DNA from: Agapetus fuscipes
Lineage: Eukaryota > Arthropoda > Insecta > Trichoptera > Glossosomatidae
Direction: 5' to 3'
Assembly (NCBI GenBank): GCA_951799405.1
Contig: OX637337.1
Span: 19,094,347-19,158,346 of the forward strand
DNA: 64,000 nt
In this document: in pieces, positions 29,506 through 41,668 of the stretch
How the letters are laid out: the number at the start of each line of letters is the position of its first letter
Numbering within the stretch: position 1 is the first letter of the stretch
Translations under genes and position numbers: made by a program
The notes under the pieces: model-generated
What the model saw: the letters and a program-made list of their open reading frames with translations, nothing else
What the model was told of the DNA's origin: nothing
Database searches by the model: none

Positions 29506-31089
29506 ATATATCCCGTTCGTTACAAATTTTTTATCTGCTCAAATGTCGAACAAACTCAGGTTAAAGAGCTCCTATGTATAGAATGTGCAGTGACTATAAC
29601 ATGTATTTTAGTTTATTAGATATATCTAATAAAGGAAAGTACTCCTTTAGATCTGACTTATAAAGAGTATTTATAAAATTTCCTTGCTATCTATTGGATC
29701 TTGATTGGGTTTTTTAAAATATATTTTTTGTTTATTTTTAATTTATCTTTTCTCTTTTCTTCCTTTTTCCTCTTATTTTTATTTCTGTTATTAATTTCTT
29801 TTATTTTTTATTTTTTGTAAGCTACTTTAATTTTTTTTACATATTTGTGGGATTTTTTTTTATGTTTACATTTTTCTTGTTTTTGTAATTGTGTCTGTAT
29901 CTGTTTTTTCTCCTTAGTAAAATAAAATAAAATAAAAATATCCATAAATCTCGTCAGACATTTCCTACTTTTATTTTCACTCTGTATATTATATTCTTTC
30001 ATTGTCATTTATTTCTATTCTTTCTCTTGTTTCTTCAATTTTGTCTTAAGACACTCTTGGTCAAACGTTTATTAACTATTCTTTCTGGTCCAAATTTAAT
30101 ATGACCAAATTAATTAAAATAATATACCTACCAAGAATAGTAATCTTTTTGTCTTTGGTACATTTTGTTGGGTTGGTATTACATTTCTGACAGACGCTTC
30201 GGGCATGTAAAAAACTAACTTCCTACTTCCTTCTTTGTCAGATCGTCGCCCTGGTAACTTGTCTTAACCTGTTCATCTAATTAATTTACTTAATCCTTGT
30301 AAAACTCCTTGTAATCTTTATGGACTAAAGGACCATTAAATTGTTAAATTAACCAACATGTTTTCAAGTCATCTCCACACCCCTCAAGCTCGAAATAAAT
30401 CAACGCCGAACATCCACAAGATTCACAAGAAGTCCGACCATATTTTTGGTCACTTCGAGCCACATGGCGACCACTTTCCAAATGCACAAACCTTGTCATT
30501 ATATTCCTTTGTACCCTTGTCCTTACGTCATCCTCTTCAACATAACTTTCGTTTACCCATTCATTCCATACTTTTTTTGTTTTGAAGTTTTCCCTGCCAT
30601 ATTTTTTTCATTCCTACTGTATATAAAATCTGATGCGATGTATTTTTTTAATATTTCATTTAATTTGATTTATTTATAAAATGGCGTGTCTTCATCTTTG
30701 CTACAAAGCCATCCGTTCTTGATGGATTCAAAGTTTCAAAGGTGGCTTTCGATTGAATAAAGTTTCTTATCATTATTTAACACTTACACAGTAACTATAA
30801 CATTAACCTGTTTGCACCATTCTACTAGAGGTGGCCAATACTTGCTTAAATACAACTTAAATGAGATTTTTTAAATCGTACTTTCTTCATTTCTGATGTT
30901 AATTCATATTTTCTTTTATTATCATCTTTATTTATCAATTTGTATTCTCATGTTCACTTTTAACCAATACTCGGCTGAAAACTCAGTTAGTAGAAGGGTT
31001 CGATTTCTACCAAGGGCCAGAAATAATTTCCCTTATTATAAACGCAAAATAAAATATTGTCAAGGCTTACTCACTTACTTACTTACTGG
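29506..31089. other. AT-rich spacer with weak RTE-2 remnants
   Basis: 'ctttccaaatgcacaaacct' at about 30476 and 'ccattctactagaggtggcc' at about 30818 look like minus-strand RTE-2 pieces, corresponding to the GHVER region and the 3' end. They are too decayed to bound. Confidence 0.35.
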
Positions 31090-31351
31090 TTCCTTGACTT
31101 ATAGGTTGGTATGCGGCTGACCACCCATACTGTAAAAAAAAAAGGTTCATTTTGCCAATGTCACCCCTGTTTCAGGGAAGGACGGGAAGAGTTGCAGGGC
31201 TTTGAGATGAGATTGGATTTTTATATTGTAGGTCCACATGCGGCATGTGTTAGCGCGAACTTATACGTGTCTGCTTGTGGGAATGCATTTAATTTGAATC
31301 TCAAATGATATATATCTTTGCAACTTAGATTAGATTAGATTAGATTAGATT
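31090..31351 (+). repeat. RTE-1 3' tail copy with (TTAGA)n end
   Basis: Complete unit from 'ccttgacttataggttggta' to 'gcaacttagattagattaga' and further TTAGA repeats. A short deletion removes the 'atgttcatt' block. Confidence 0.83.
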
Positions 31352-31377
31352 ACTCAGCTTACTTTAGAATATATAAC

Positions 31378-31475
31378 TAGCGTCCTCGGGAGCTGAAAAA
31401 CCATCATTATAAAAAAATGTTTGGCTGGTCGCTGGTCGGGCTCCTTAACTTTAAAAATAAATAGGTTCTTCACGC
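31378..31475 (+). mobile_element. SINE family B, 3' half only
   Basis: 'tagcgtcctcgggagctgaa' and 'ggtcgggctccttaacttta' match the distal part of the SINE-B copy at 9647-9872. The head is missing. Confidence 0.6.
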
Positions 31476-32069
31476 CGTAGTAACGTTGTTCATTGTCCAA
31501 GCGTTACACATTTAATCAGTGATTCCTTTTGAACAAGCGTTTTGATTTAAGGAAAAAAAATCAATTTCAAAATATAAATAAAATATTTTAGATTAGACAA
31601 ACGAATTTAAATTTAAAAATTTAGACAGCAAATCATAAAACGAATAATTCAAACTTTATTATTCGATATTTTCAAAAATGTGGAAAACAATTTATTTGAG
31701 GATTAATTTGAATAAATAATGAACGTCAGAATTCCAAACAAGACTTAAAAGCATATTTGAAAAAACAAATCTCCAAGTATTTCGTTTCTATTTGTTTATT
31801 TTTTCTTAAGCTCCTTACCATATCGGATTCTCACATTTTTTTCGTGAAAAAATGCGATTTTTTATGGCCTTTGAGGTGGAAGATTATTTTTTCAAAGTAT
31901 ATTTGTGACGTTTGGATTTGCTCCAACAAGATTTTCATGAGAAATGGCGAAAGGGTGGAATGGTAATAATAATAAAACAATAGGAAAACTGCTTTGGTGT
32001 AAAATTGAATTATTTTAACAATGCCATAAATAAACTTGATTTTTTACGCAAACGCAACGCAACTGAGCT

Positions 32070-32327
32070 ACACATATAGTGTAACTCCTTGCCGCGTTTG
32101 GCGTATGCCATTCCATCTACTTCAGTTGAAGTGGGGGTTTCCCAGATCCCGATGGGGCTGGTACTCATTTTTTATGACGGCTGAGTAAACTTTGCCGGTC
32201 GTTTATTTTGAGTTTTAAATAAACACCGAAACGGGAAATCATTTATGACATCCTCGGTGGTATTCGAACCCGGGCTCTCGGCATGGAATGCAAGCACTCT
32301 ACCAACTGAGCTTTCGACCGGTTACAA
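32070..32327 (-). mobile_element. tRNA-derived SINE, family B
   Basis: On the minus strand, head 'ggtcgaaagctcagttggta', 'agtgcttgcattccatgcc' and B box 'gggttcgaataccaccg', then the body ending near 'aaatggcatacgccaaac'. The clearest tRNA-like head of this family in the window. Confidence 0.82.
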
Positions 32328-32399
32328 GTAACAAAAACACGCACAATGGATTCTTCAGAAAATCATATCGATTCCTATATGTATTGGTAACAAAAATAG

Positions 32400-32525
32400 T
32401 TTGTGCTATGGCCGAGCAGACAAGGCGGTAGCAATCTTAGCGTTCATTTGAAAGAAAACAGCACCGGTTTGATCCTTCTTTGACCCTTTGGATAATAGTT
32501 TTGACCCCCTGTGAATGGATTTCAT
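32400..32525 (+). mobile_element. tRNA-derived SINE, family C
   Basis: Head 'gctatggccgagcagacaag' with 'gcggtagcaatcttagcg' and B-box-like 'ccggtttgatccttc'. It ends near 'gaccccctgtgaatgga'. Confidence 0.62.
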
Positions 32526-32874
32526 AGTCATAATCTATTATCTAAGTTGCAAATATGCTTTAGTTGATGTATTATCTCTGTTTCATATCCCTTTTTTATT
32601 ATTATGGAAATTCCAAATACAGAAATATTGAAAGCTAAACTAAGATCCAATCTTTGATAGAATAGTCATTGAAAGAGGAATAGCTACGACAAAAACTACA
32701 GTGGGGGTAAACCTGTAGTTTATCACAAGATGCAATGTAAATTTAGATGAATTTTCCTCATACATATGTGTGTAGGTGCATATATATCTTCATACAAACA
32801 TTATTTAGATGTGCTCTAAATCTTGATACACGTTAAAGGTAATAATTATTAATACATCACTACATAAATACATC
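32526..32874. other. no gene seen
   Basis: AT-rich spacer. 'ataatctattatctaagttg' near 32531 is a short stub of an RTE-1 tail. Confidence 0.4.
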
Positions 32875-33245
32875 TTTAACCTAAGTTGCAAATATACAGT
32901 AGCATTACAGGCTAATGTTTAATGCATGCCCACAAGCAGATACATATGCAAAAGTTGGCGCTTATACAATATGCTACATCCATGCTTACATTGACTTATT
33001 TGACCTGTCCGTAGTCTGGTGGTTATTATTACAAAATAAACGAAACCTCACATGAACATAAACCTTGCAGCCCCTGCCGCTATTTCCTGAAACCATGGTG
33101 GCATTCGCAAAAGTGAACCAAGTTTTTACAGCACTGAAGGGTCAGCCTCATACCAACGTATTAGTCGAGGAACATCGTAGTATAAAATAGTCACCCTGCA
33201 ACTATTGCGAGTGACAGTGGCAAAGTGAACTATTTTTTTCGGGGG
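32875..33245 (-). repeat. RTE-1 3' tail copy plus a stub of a second
   Basis: The unit runs from 'cctaagttgcaaatata' to 'gcctcataccaacgtattag' (about 33165), with a foreign stretch near 33002-33030 resembling a SINE-A head fragment ('gacctgtccgtagtctggtg'). A short stub 'caccctgcaactattgcgag' follows at 33192-33240. Confidence 0.65.
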
Positions 33246-33587
33246 ATAATTAATTATAACTTGATTTAAAAAAAAAAATGGAAAAAAAAGAATATTGAAT
33301 TAATCTGTGAGCCTGGCTACTTTCATATATTTATTTCTTTTGATCACAGATCTGCCGCTCAAAATACCATTTTTGTTGTTGTTTAACAATTCACATAGTC
33401 TTTCTAACAACAGTATCATTTAAAGTAAATGGTTTAATCATTCACTTACGACATCCATATAATCAATTAATCATAGTTTGTTGCACCGGCGTTGAACCTT
33501 CAACCCTATGTGAATAATATTATAATGCACAGCTTAGCTTTTGCTCCCAGATCGCACTAAATCAAAGCGACTTACCCCTTAGCACAT

Positions 33588-34132
33588 GCATCCGTGTCAC
33601 CCCAAGTTGGTCAAAGATAACTCGTCCACAGACAGCTTGTCCATCGACAAATCGGTCACACGACTTTTCGGTGAACAAAACTTCAGTGGCACACAACTCG
33701 GTCACAGATAAATCGTCCACGGAAACATCGGTCACGGACAACCCGATCACATGACAGTTCGTCTACTCACACTTTTGCTTCAACGACATTTCAGCCATAT
33801 ACAATATAGACCCACAGAAACATTCATCACAGAGGACTTGCTCTACAAAAAACTTTTCTAATTATTTAAGTGTCTATTAATTGTAGTTTTCTATAATGGA
33901 CCTGTCTGGGGGGCAAGTACTGTATGTGACCGACATGTTGTTGACCGAAAAGTCGTGACAACGAACTGTCGTGTGACAGGAATGTGCCCCTTATATTTGC
34001 CGACGAGATATCTGTGGCCATATTGTATGTGACAAAAACAATGTGTGGATGAACTGTTGTGTGACCGATTTGTCCATGGTCCAGCTGTCTGTAGACGGGT
34101 TGTTCGAGACCAATATCTCGTGGAACCCAATA
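33588..34132. mobile_element. fold-back element with short-repeat arms, copy 2
   Basis: The left arm (33588-33800) has motifs such as 'ctcggtcacagataaatcg', 'ttgtccatcgacaaatcggt' and 'acatcggtcacggacaac'. The right arm (33925-34132) carries the inverted set, including 'tgtatgtgaccgacatgttg' and 'gtgtgaccgatttgtcc'. Its right end 'tctcgtggaaccc' corresponds to the left end of copy 1, so the two copies are in opposite orientation. ORFs across the arms are by-products of the repeats. Confidence 0.6.
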
Positions 34133-34305
34133 CATCAGACCCTACGAGCCAGAACACACACAGAGTGCATCAGTTGCAAGCCTTGGCCTGTTTAATAGAT
34201 CCTGGATGCTGGATACTCGTATATTGTGTAATCTATAATACCTCCCGACACATTCGCCCCCAGGGATCTTGCTGGCTATAGGTATACAATGTACCAATGT
34301 ACCAA

Positions 34306-34570
34306 CTCGACTAGTCGGTAGTAAAGAGGTTAACACTTCTGACGTAAATGGAAGGTTGTGGGTTCGAATCCCGGCGGAGCACAAAAATATAACAATCATA
34401 TTTTTAAATATGCTCTTCGCTGGGTGAAAGATTCATACTATACCTTTACCAAAGACCTGTCACTAAAGGTTCATCCAGCTTTACAGCAACTGGGTCTTGT
34501 TTGAGAATTGGCGCTTACTTAAGTGACGACCAAGCTCACAGAGGGCTATTGAGGTGTGATACACCCAAAA
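34306..34570 (+). mobile_element. tRNA-derived SINE, family A (tail type 2)
   Basis: Head around 'ctagtcggtagtaaagaggt' with B box 'gggttcgaatcccggcgg', then the body. It ends 'ggctattgaggtgtgataca'. Confidence 0.8.
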
Positions 34571-34799
34571 ACATAGCTTACCAAACCAATCATCCTAATA
34601 TAATTATTATTATCAATTTAGAACGTGAATGAGCATATTGTTGCATAGTATATTTTTGAGAATTTACTAAGGAGAAAGATTCGACAAAGGTCGAAGAGAT
34701 GAAAATAGTATTTAAGGTCATAGCGAAAAAAAAATATATTTACGGGTGTTTTGACTACTTTTAACGAAAAAGCTGCTTGATATAATACTGTATGTATTC

Positions 34800-35045
34800 A
34801 CACATTGAAAATTCATTTTATTTACAAACATTTTTTTTTTTCAAAAACGCAGTTTTATTTTCACAATAATATTTTCTACCTCAAGTACTTTCGATCTTCA
34901 ATATTCAGGTCATTATATTATGAACTGAATGAAGGTCATTATATAATGACCTGAATATTGAAGGTCGAAAGTACTTGAGGTAGAAAATATTATTGTGAAA
35001 ATAAAACTACGTTTTTAAAAAAAAAAAAATTAAATAAATTCAAAA
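34800..35045. mobile_element. fold-back MITE related to 24184-24430
   Basis: A long palindrome: 'ttattttcacaataatattt' and 'cttcaatattcaggtcatta' on the left are answered by 'taatgacctgaatattgaag' and 'aaatattattgtgaaaataa' on the right, around a centre near 34922. Arms are at least 100 bp each. Confidence 0.75.
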
Positions 35046-35879
35046 TGTAAGTTAAAAATATTTGTCGATAAACTCACAATAAAAAATTATAAAATATCAA
35101 TTAAACCACAAAATAATTGTAGAGTATTTACCTTTTCTTCTAAATTTGTAAATGTTTGAAAGAATAACTCGTTTAAGCAAATAAAGTATGGAACATCCTT
35201 AGACTGCTATGATTTGAGCTTAACTGATTCAAAAGCTGCTCGCCCGCGTTTCATATATTGTCTGTGCTGCTGAGTTTCGGGGCGTGGCTTTGTTTGGTTG
35301 CTTTCAGGGTGTGGCTAGATTATTTCTAGCGACAGCAACACTCTGAGCACGTCCCGCATTTTTTTAGGTTTAAAAATCTGGATGGTTATTCGCAATATGA
35401 AACGCACCGTTCTGCATCAGCAGTTGAAGTGATCGCATTAATATTTTAATCACTCCGCTGGCACTCTGAACGGATTGAAAATTCCTGAGCAGTCGCGGCC
35501 GCCCAACATTATAATATTATATCGTCCAAACTCAAGTCCCCGGCTTAACGTGAACGTGCGCTAAATAATAAATTAATGAGTATTTTCATTTTTGCTGATA
35601 TCACCCCTATTTCAGAAAATGAGAATAAAATTTCTGAGTGCTTTTTTGCAAATGATAGTAAGTTGCAATGCTTCTTAGGTTACTAATAAACGCTTAGTAT
35701 CTGGTGTCAGTGTTTTCCTTTACTTTTTATTTATTTACCTCGCATGATTTGTAATTTAAAATATCAATCGTAGAATACAGTTATAGGCGATATGAATTGT
35801 AAAAAATATCTTATTTATGTACAAAATTCTATTTAATGCTGTTGTATTCTTGTTTAAATAAAAAAAAAAAAAAAAAAAT
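35046..35879. other. no gene assigned
   Basis: A somewhat GC-richer patch at about 35225-35510 has no ORF or repeat match within the window. An A-run is at 35860-35877. Confidence 0.4.
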
Positions 35880-36185
35880 GTATGCATCTATAACCTATAA
35901 TCTAAGTTAAAACGGTACATATATGAATATTTAAGGCTCGAATTAAATGCGTGCTCACAAGCAGGCACATGCAAGTTTGCACTTACACATCCTGCATGTG
36001 TACATAAACCATAAACTCGACCTTGAATGTGGGATCTGCCTCATACCAAACTATTAGTTCTTATTCTTAATTTTATTTTCATGTATTGCCTTATTTGTTA
36101 TGACTCTGTAAATCCCGTTCGTTCGCTATTTAAAAAAAAATAACCATCCATACTTTTGTCGGTCTTCGTCTACCGCAGCTTATTA
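35880..36185 (-). mobile_element. RTE-1 LINE 3' end: tail plus RT remnant
   Basis: 35880-36055 is a truncated tail (minus). Directly beyond it, 'tgttatgactctgtaaatcc', 'cgttcgttcgctattt' and 'ccatccatacttttgtcggt' match the RT C-terminus of the 6598-8400 ORF. Together they form one decayed minus-strand insertion. Confidence 0.68.
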
Positions 36186-39100
36186 CGTTCTATAAACGTT
36201 CCTTAATTTATTTATTAGAGTGGGATAAAGAGGACAATTGAAATTTCCACGATTCAAAAGGAAGTCATGAATTGTTTTTTCTACGTTCAAGCTGAAAATC
36301 TGATATTTTATAAAAATCAATACCTGATTTATCAGGATCAAGCATATCAAATATTGTTATAGGAAATAAATTTTCGTACGGATTTACATTAAAACGCAAA
36401 AACTTCTTTTATAAGTATTTAAGTAATTCTTCCATATTTTTTGTTAATTCATAGTTGAGAAAGGTTATGGAAAGGCTTGAACTAAATACCCAAAGCTGAG
36501 ATCCTGTAGGAAGACAACTATTTATTGGGTTGTAAAGTTTTAGTAGATTCTGATAAAAGTTGTAGTTTGGAACACGCTTTCCCCGCACTAGGTTAATATG
36601 GGACAGAGTGACGCCTCGCGCGCGCTGCCGGTTTACGGCTTTTCCAGTCCATACCCCAGAACCCCTCCCATACATACAGATACCAGCAATAGCACCAACT
36701 AGTATTCAGCACAATGTTTCAACGCTTCTGTTCATTTTTTTTTCAATCGAAATAAACCATCAAACGTTGAGTGTCGAAAAGTTCTCTTTGACAAAATATG
36801 AAGCGTTGTTTTTTTTTCTTTCTCTGTTTTCAATAGCCTTACAGCCTTTATTATACTTTTCTCCGTAGTATTTTAATCCCAGCTCTACTCACAGTGTTGG
36901 ATATTTTTTGATCACTGACATCTGTGAATGTCAAGCTGAACTATTATTGCACATACGAATCACTACAAAAATCATGTTCGGTAAATATGCCTGTATGGGA
37001 AATGAATTTTGTCACTTGCCATACTAAGGAATTCTTGTAAAAATTATCCCTATGTTTTTTTTAACCTTACTTCCGCTTAATAATTGGTGACACACGCATG
37101 TTGTAAGAATAATCTGATTTAAACAAATAAATCGAACAGTGAAATTCTTCAACTATAGTTTTAATAAATCTACAAGGAACCAGCGCAAACAAAATATTCA
37201 TCACACAGCTTTCAGCCACAACTTACTAACTTGGTTGATAGCACCTCTTTAACCTATCTTCAACCTTCCTTACTTCTTTTAACCTCCAAGGTATCCATCT
37301 TCGACCTTTTTTGGTACCGGTGACATGGAATCCTCTGTATTTTCCTTGTCTTTTTCAGCGTATTCATTTGAACATGAAAAGACAACTGGAGTTCTTGTCA
37401 GCATGTATGCATTCATTAGAAATTCAGTTCAGTCTATTATGTACATATGTTAGTCTGTTTCAATCTTCATTTTTCAGCCTTCATTAGTCACCATCTCTTA
37501 AAAGTCCACTGGACATCACCCAGTCATATCAGCAGCAGTCAGTTCTGGATCATCAGTAGACGATCCTTTGGAAAAAGATTTTTGGAGAATATTTTTCCAT
37601 TTTATTGCCACTTATTTTCACATCTGTAAAAGTATTATAAATAAAAAAAACGCAATGTCTAAGCTGAAATAAAAAAGAAAATTTAGATTAAATGAATCAT
37701 GTAAAAAAAATCAATATTCCACGAGGTCCTAAATTAAATACTTACTCAAACAAAACTAAGTATCTACTCAATTAAAAAAATCAATTACATTTTTTGCGGT
37801 GGGAGTTTTTTTTTATATCTAAGTAAACGGATCATTGGATAAAGTGCTGGGAGGTAGGCAGAAATAATAATCAAAAATACTTCACTGCGGATTTTCTTCC
37901 AGAACCAATTTATATGACTTGTATATTGCGATAGAATTTTGTATATAAACATCCGAAGCAAGAGGTAAAAGCCCCAATGGTATAGCGCCGATAGCTAGAT
38001 GCTTGCAAAAATGGTATTCAAATAATCCCTGTTTCAATTTATAAAGATTTGTGATTGAATATCATTTATTGAAAAAAATCATCCCATGGAATTGTCGTGT
38101 TTTTGGCAAGCCTACCCTGCTACGGTCTGAAAAAGAGAAATAAAGAAATAAGATGGGATAAGATAATGGTGTCACAGTTGTCGAGAATACCTCAAGGATG
38201 AAATAGAAGATATTTCTGGTTAGATGTAACTATGCTAATTTGAATAAACATAACACAAAGATTTTTTTTCGTTCAACGTTGAGTAAAATATGTAAAAAAC
38301 GATCTTTCCATTGAAAGTACCTACTTAGCCAAAATATTACAAAAAAATATATAAATACCTGTTTCATTTAATAATAATTGATGGTTTTTGATTAAATTGA
38401 TAGGTAGATTTGTTTTTGAGGCATGGGCTATTAAATTATTTTATCCTTTTGCTTTATATTTACCTTTTAAATTGCGCCGAGGACTGTTCAGTATTCAAGC
38501 AACACGCGCGCGATCGACAGGAAACACGAAAGTATACTTGAAGCAGATCATAAAGGAGTATGGTGAGTCCTTTCTGGTAGTCTGTGACTTTGACGGATTC
38601 GCCGTTTGAGAAACTCGTTCAAACACGTGGAAGAATTTAGAACCAGCGTCTATTCTCTCCATCATTTGGTGGAGCCAAACTTTGCATTGACATATAGTAT
38701 TCTGTTTCTACTGTCCACTATCAACTACTACTATCTATTCAAATCTGTAAGAACAATTATTAAAAGGCAATGATTTATACGTGAAACCAAGTATAATTGA
38801 TTTTTAAATTGCATTCATAGAGTGAATGAAAAAGCTAAGAAAAAAATGTAGACGTCTACCTACTGGGTCACTTTCCAAATATCTACACATATTTTTGTTG
38901 ATTCTTGCTAAGGGCTGTAGCTACCTAGACCTGTGACATCACTCACATTAAAAACTGGAATGCTCTGATTGTAATTGTCATTTTGAATCTTGGCTATTCC
39001 CACCCGTAGCGCTTGAGCCTCCGCGCCGTGAGATAAAAACCAACTCTTTTATTTGATTCCGAAACAAATTAATTGCGGCGCATTTGTTTGTGGACCTGCG

Positions 39101-39404
39101 GCGCTACGGGGGGGGGGGGTTGGGGAGAGGGGTGGCGAGGAGGGGGGCGGCTTCAATTGGGATTGTTTTTGTGTTGTGAAAACAAAATGATGAAAGGTTT
39201 ATCCGGCGACCGTGGTTTATTTTTGGTTATATATGTATATGGCTCATCCATCGATCTCTGTATAAATATTGAAAGAGGTAAAAAGTTGCATTTTTTGGAT
39301 ATGTATTATGATGAGCTATCAAATATAATAAAGGAAAACATATAAACTCTTCACTTAAGAGATTCATTGAAATTTCCGAGTAAGTTTTCAGAACATGGTG
39401 TAAG
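36186..39404. other. no gene assigned
   Basis: More than 3 kb without a recognisable repeat or gene. Short ORFs (36409, 36608, 37447, 38388, 39073) have no domains. A G-rich run is at 39108-39148, and a weak tRNA-like string 'agcgccgatagctagatgct' at about 37984. This is the largest stretch where unique host sequence could lie. Confidence 0.4.
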
Positions 39405-39530
39405 AAGACTTTTGGCGCTTTGTAGCGAAGACCAGGCTCATAAACAACGCCTCTGCGGCACTCAACAAGTGTCTTAGACCCCTAGAGTTTTTTAAATCTA
39501 GGGAGTCTCCCGCACAGGATTTCTTGAAAA
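39405..39530 (+). mobile_element. SINE family A, 3' end only (tail type 1)
   Basis: 'ttggcgctttgtagcgaaga' to 'agggagtctcccgcacagga' followed by an A-rich end. The tRNA head and most of the body are missing. Confidence 0.75.
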
Positions 39531-39728
39531 AAATGTCAAACTTGATTTTTGCATACCAACCCAGTGCATACTTGATTTTGTTGAAGAGCATAGTTGATTT
39601 TTTTTATTCCTTGCTGGAAAATTAACTCATATCCTTCATTTACGAGTCTGTAACTGTAACCAATGCACTTTGGACCGTTCAACGGCTAACTTTTTTTCAC
39701 ATCGACGGTTAAAAGAAAGTATTATAAG

Positions 39729-40218
39729 TAGAGATGGAAAAAACGGCTTAGTAAAAAAACGAAAAAACGCTTACGCTTTTTAAAATAAGCAGCTTAAAAA
39801 ACGAAAAAACGCTTTAGCGTTTTTTCGTTTTTTGGGTTTATTGTAAATATTGATTATCGAGCCACAAAAAATTTCCGCTGGCGGGGGGGGGTGTTGATAC
39901 GATTAAAAAAAACGATTTTAATTAAAATATTTTGCGTCGCATATCCACGCAGGTCAATGGCCGGGAAGCAACTGAGAAATGATCTACGCCGCACGCGCGA
40001 GACAAGTCGTTTACAAAACGATTGAAAAAATGTAGCGCGCTTATTTAACGAAACTTAATAAAACGAAAGTTGCTTATGCTTATTTTATACGCTTATTTTT
40101 CAAACGCTTATACGCTTATTTTTCAAAACGACTTTTCGTTTAAATTGTAAGCGCGCTTAGTTGCTTAAAATAAAAAACAGCTATTTTAAACTGCTTTTCG
40201 TTTAAACGGCCACCTCTA
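39729..40218. mobile_element. hAT-like fold-back MITE
   Basis: Ends 'tagagatgg' and 'ccacctcta' are imperfect inverted repeats of the TAGAGGTGG type common in hAT elements. The 8-bp target duplication ATTATAAG is perfect (39721-39728 and 40219-40226). The interior is full of short inverted 'cgaaaaaacgctt' / 'aagcgttttttcg' and 'cgcttattttt' units and has no ORF. Confidence 0.82.
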
Positions 40219-40618
40219 ATTATAAGCGACGTTTTGGTCAAAAATGAGTAATGAACGCTGTCCTCCTAAAAAAATCCGCTCTTTCTAATGTTCTAACTCC
40301 CATAGCTCTACGATGATTATTGTTGTTGTTTATGCCCAAGCAAACAACTGCGTTTTCGAAGTATGGTTTTGGTGTAACCTATAAGATTTTGACCTTTTTT
40401 GCCCTAAAGACGCTTGTCACATAAAAAAAATCGTAAAACATTGTAAAACCACCTTAATAGGAATGCCAATTAATGCCTTTATTTTTTATTTTTTTTGAGC
40501 TGTGATAAAAAATAAAAAAAGTTATGCCATTTTTTTGCAACCTCAAACTTGAAACTGCTTTCCTGAACAATTTAATTTTTGTCGCTTATGCCCTACTTCC
40601 TTTTAGCCGTCAACATGT

Positions 40619-40868
40619 ATAATCTTTAATCTAAGTTGCAAAAATATATTAACATTCAAAACACATACCAAATGCATGCCCACAAACAGACACGTGTAAG
40701 TTCGCGTTTACAAATGCTGAATGTGTACTTATAAATTAAAATCAAACCTCATTAGAACATAATCCCTGCAACTTTTCCCGACCCTCCCTGAAACACAGGT
40801 GACAATGGCAAAGTGAACCATTTTTTTCAGTATGAGTGGCCAGCCTCATACCAAACATTAACTCAATG
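40619..40868 (-). repeat. RTE-1 3' tail copy
   Basis: Complete reversed unit from 'taatctttaatctaagttgc' to 'gcctcataccaaacattaac'. Confidence 0.8.
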
Positions 40869-41017
40869 TATACCAATAAGAAATGTACGTACGCAAAAAG
40901 GAAATATTATTATAATTTGCTGTAATAACACAATTTTTTATGTAAAATATTTGTAAATATACTTTGTATGTAAAATAACACCTGCTGGTTTTTGAACAAA
41001 CAGAGATTGCATCATTG

Positions 41018-41668
41018 CTTTAAGTGATTAAAAGAAGTATACTTAGATGGTTTGGACATTTAGAGAGAATGAATGAGGAAAGACTGACGAAGAAAGTGTA
41101 TGCTGCAAGAATTGATGGATGTCGTGGAAGAGGAAGACCGAGAAAGGTATGGATGGACCAAATTTTCGAAATAGCGAGTGAATGGGATATCCAGAGTCAT
41201 AATAAAAGGAGAACTTGTATGAAAAAGGTTATGACTCTGGATGAAATGAAAGAAGTATGCAAGGACAGGAAGAAGTGGCGGCTAATCTGCAATGCTGATT
41301 TGTAATGTTGGTTTATTAGTTTGCTACATTTTTTGCATAAGAAATTTTTGACTTTTTTTTAATAGATTTATTTTTAAGATTTTGTTGTTTTTTTATACTT
41401 AAATGTTATTTATTACTCGTATTCCTTGACTTATAGGTTGGTATGAGGCTGACCACCCATACTGTATAAAATGATTCACTTTGCCAATGTCACCCCTGTT
41501 TCAGGGAATGTCGGCAAGAGTTGCAGGGCTTATGTTCATTTGAGGTTTGGATTTTATTTGTTAGTACACAATCAGCATTTGTAAGCGCGAACGACACGTG
41601 TTTGTTTGTGGGCATACATCTGAGAGCTTTGAATGAATATATCCTTGTAACTTAGATTATAGATTGTA
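41018..41668 (+). mobile_element. RTE-1 LINE 3' end: RT C-terminus, 3' UTR and tail
   Basis: The ORF 41024-41305 encodes the last 93 residues or so of the RTE-1 RT (RWFGHLERMNEERLTKKVYA ... CKDRKKWRLICN). About 115 bp of 3' UTR follow ('taatgttggtttattagttt') and then the conserved tail 41422-41668. This uninterrupted copy shows that the dispersed tail repeat is the LINE's own 3' UTR and that the LTR element split it in the 3228-8490 copy. Confidence 0.88.

Noticed and set aside
32250..32327. Functional tRNA gene on the minus strand
   Set aside because: Same reason: it is the head of a SINE-B copy, with the body continuing past the expected 3' end.
33562..34157. Cysteine-containing ORFs with repeated 'SVTD' / 'CDRF' phrases
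   Set aside because: They are translations of the short DNA repeats in the fold-back arms and appear on both strands.
38388..38609. Possible coding exon with a GT donor-like site near 38560
   Set aside because: No domain and no partner exon. A GTGAGT string alone is expected by chance.
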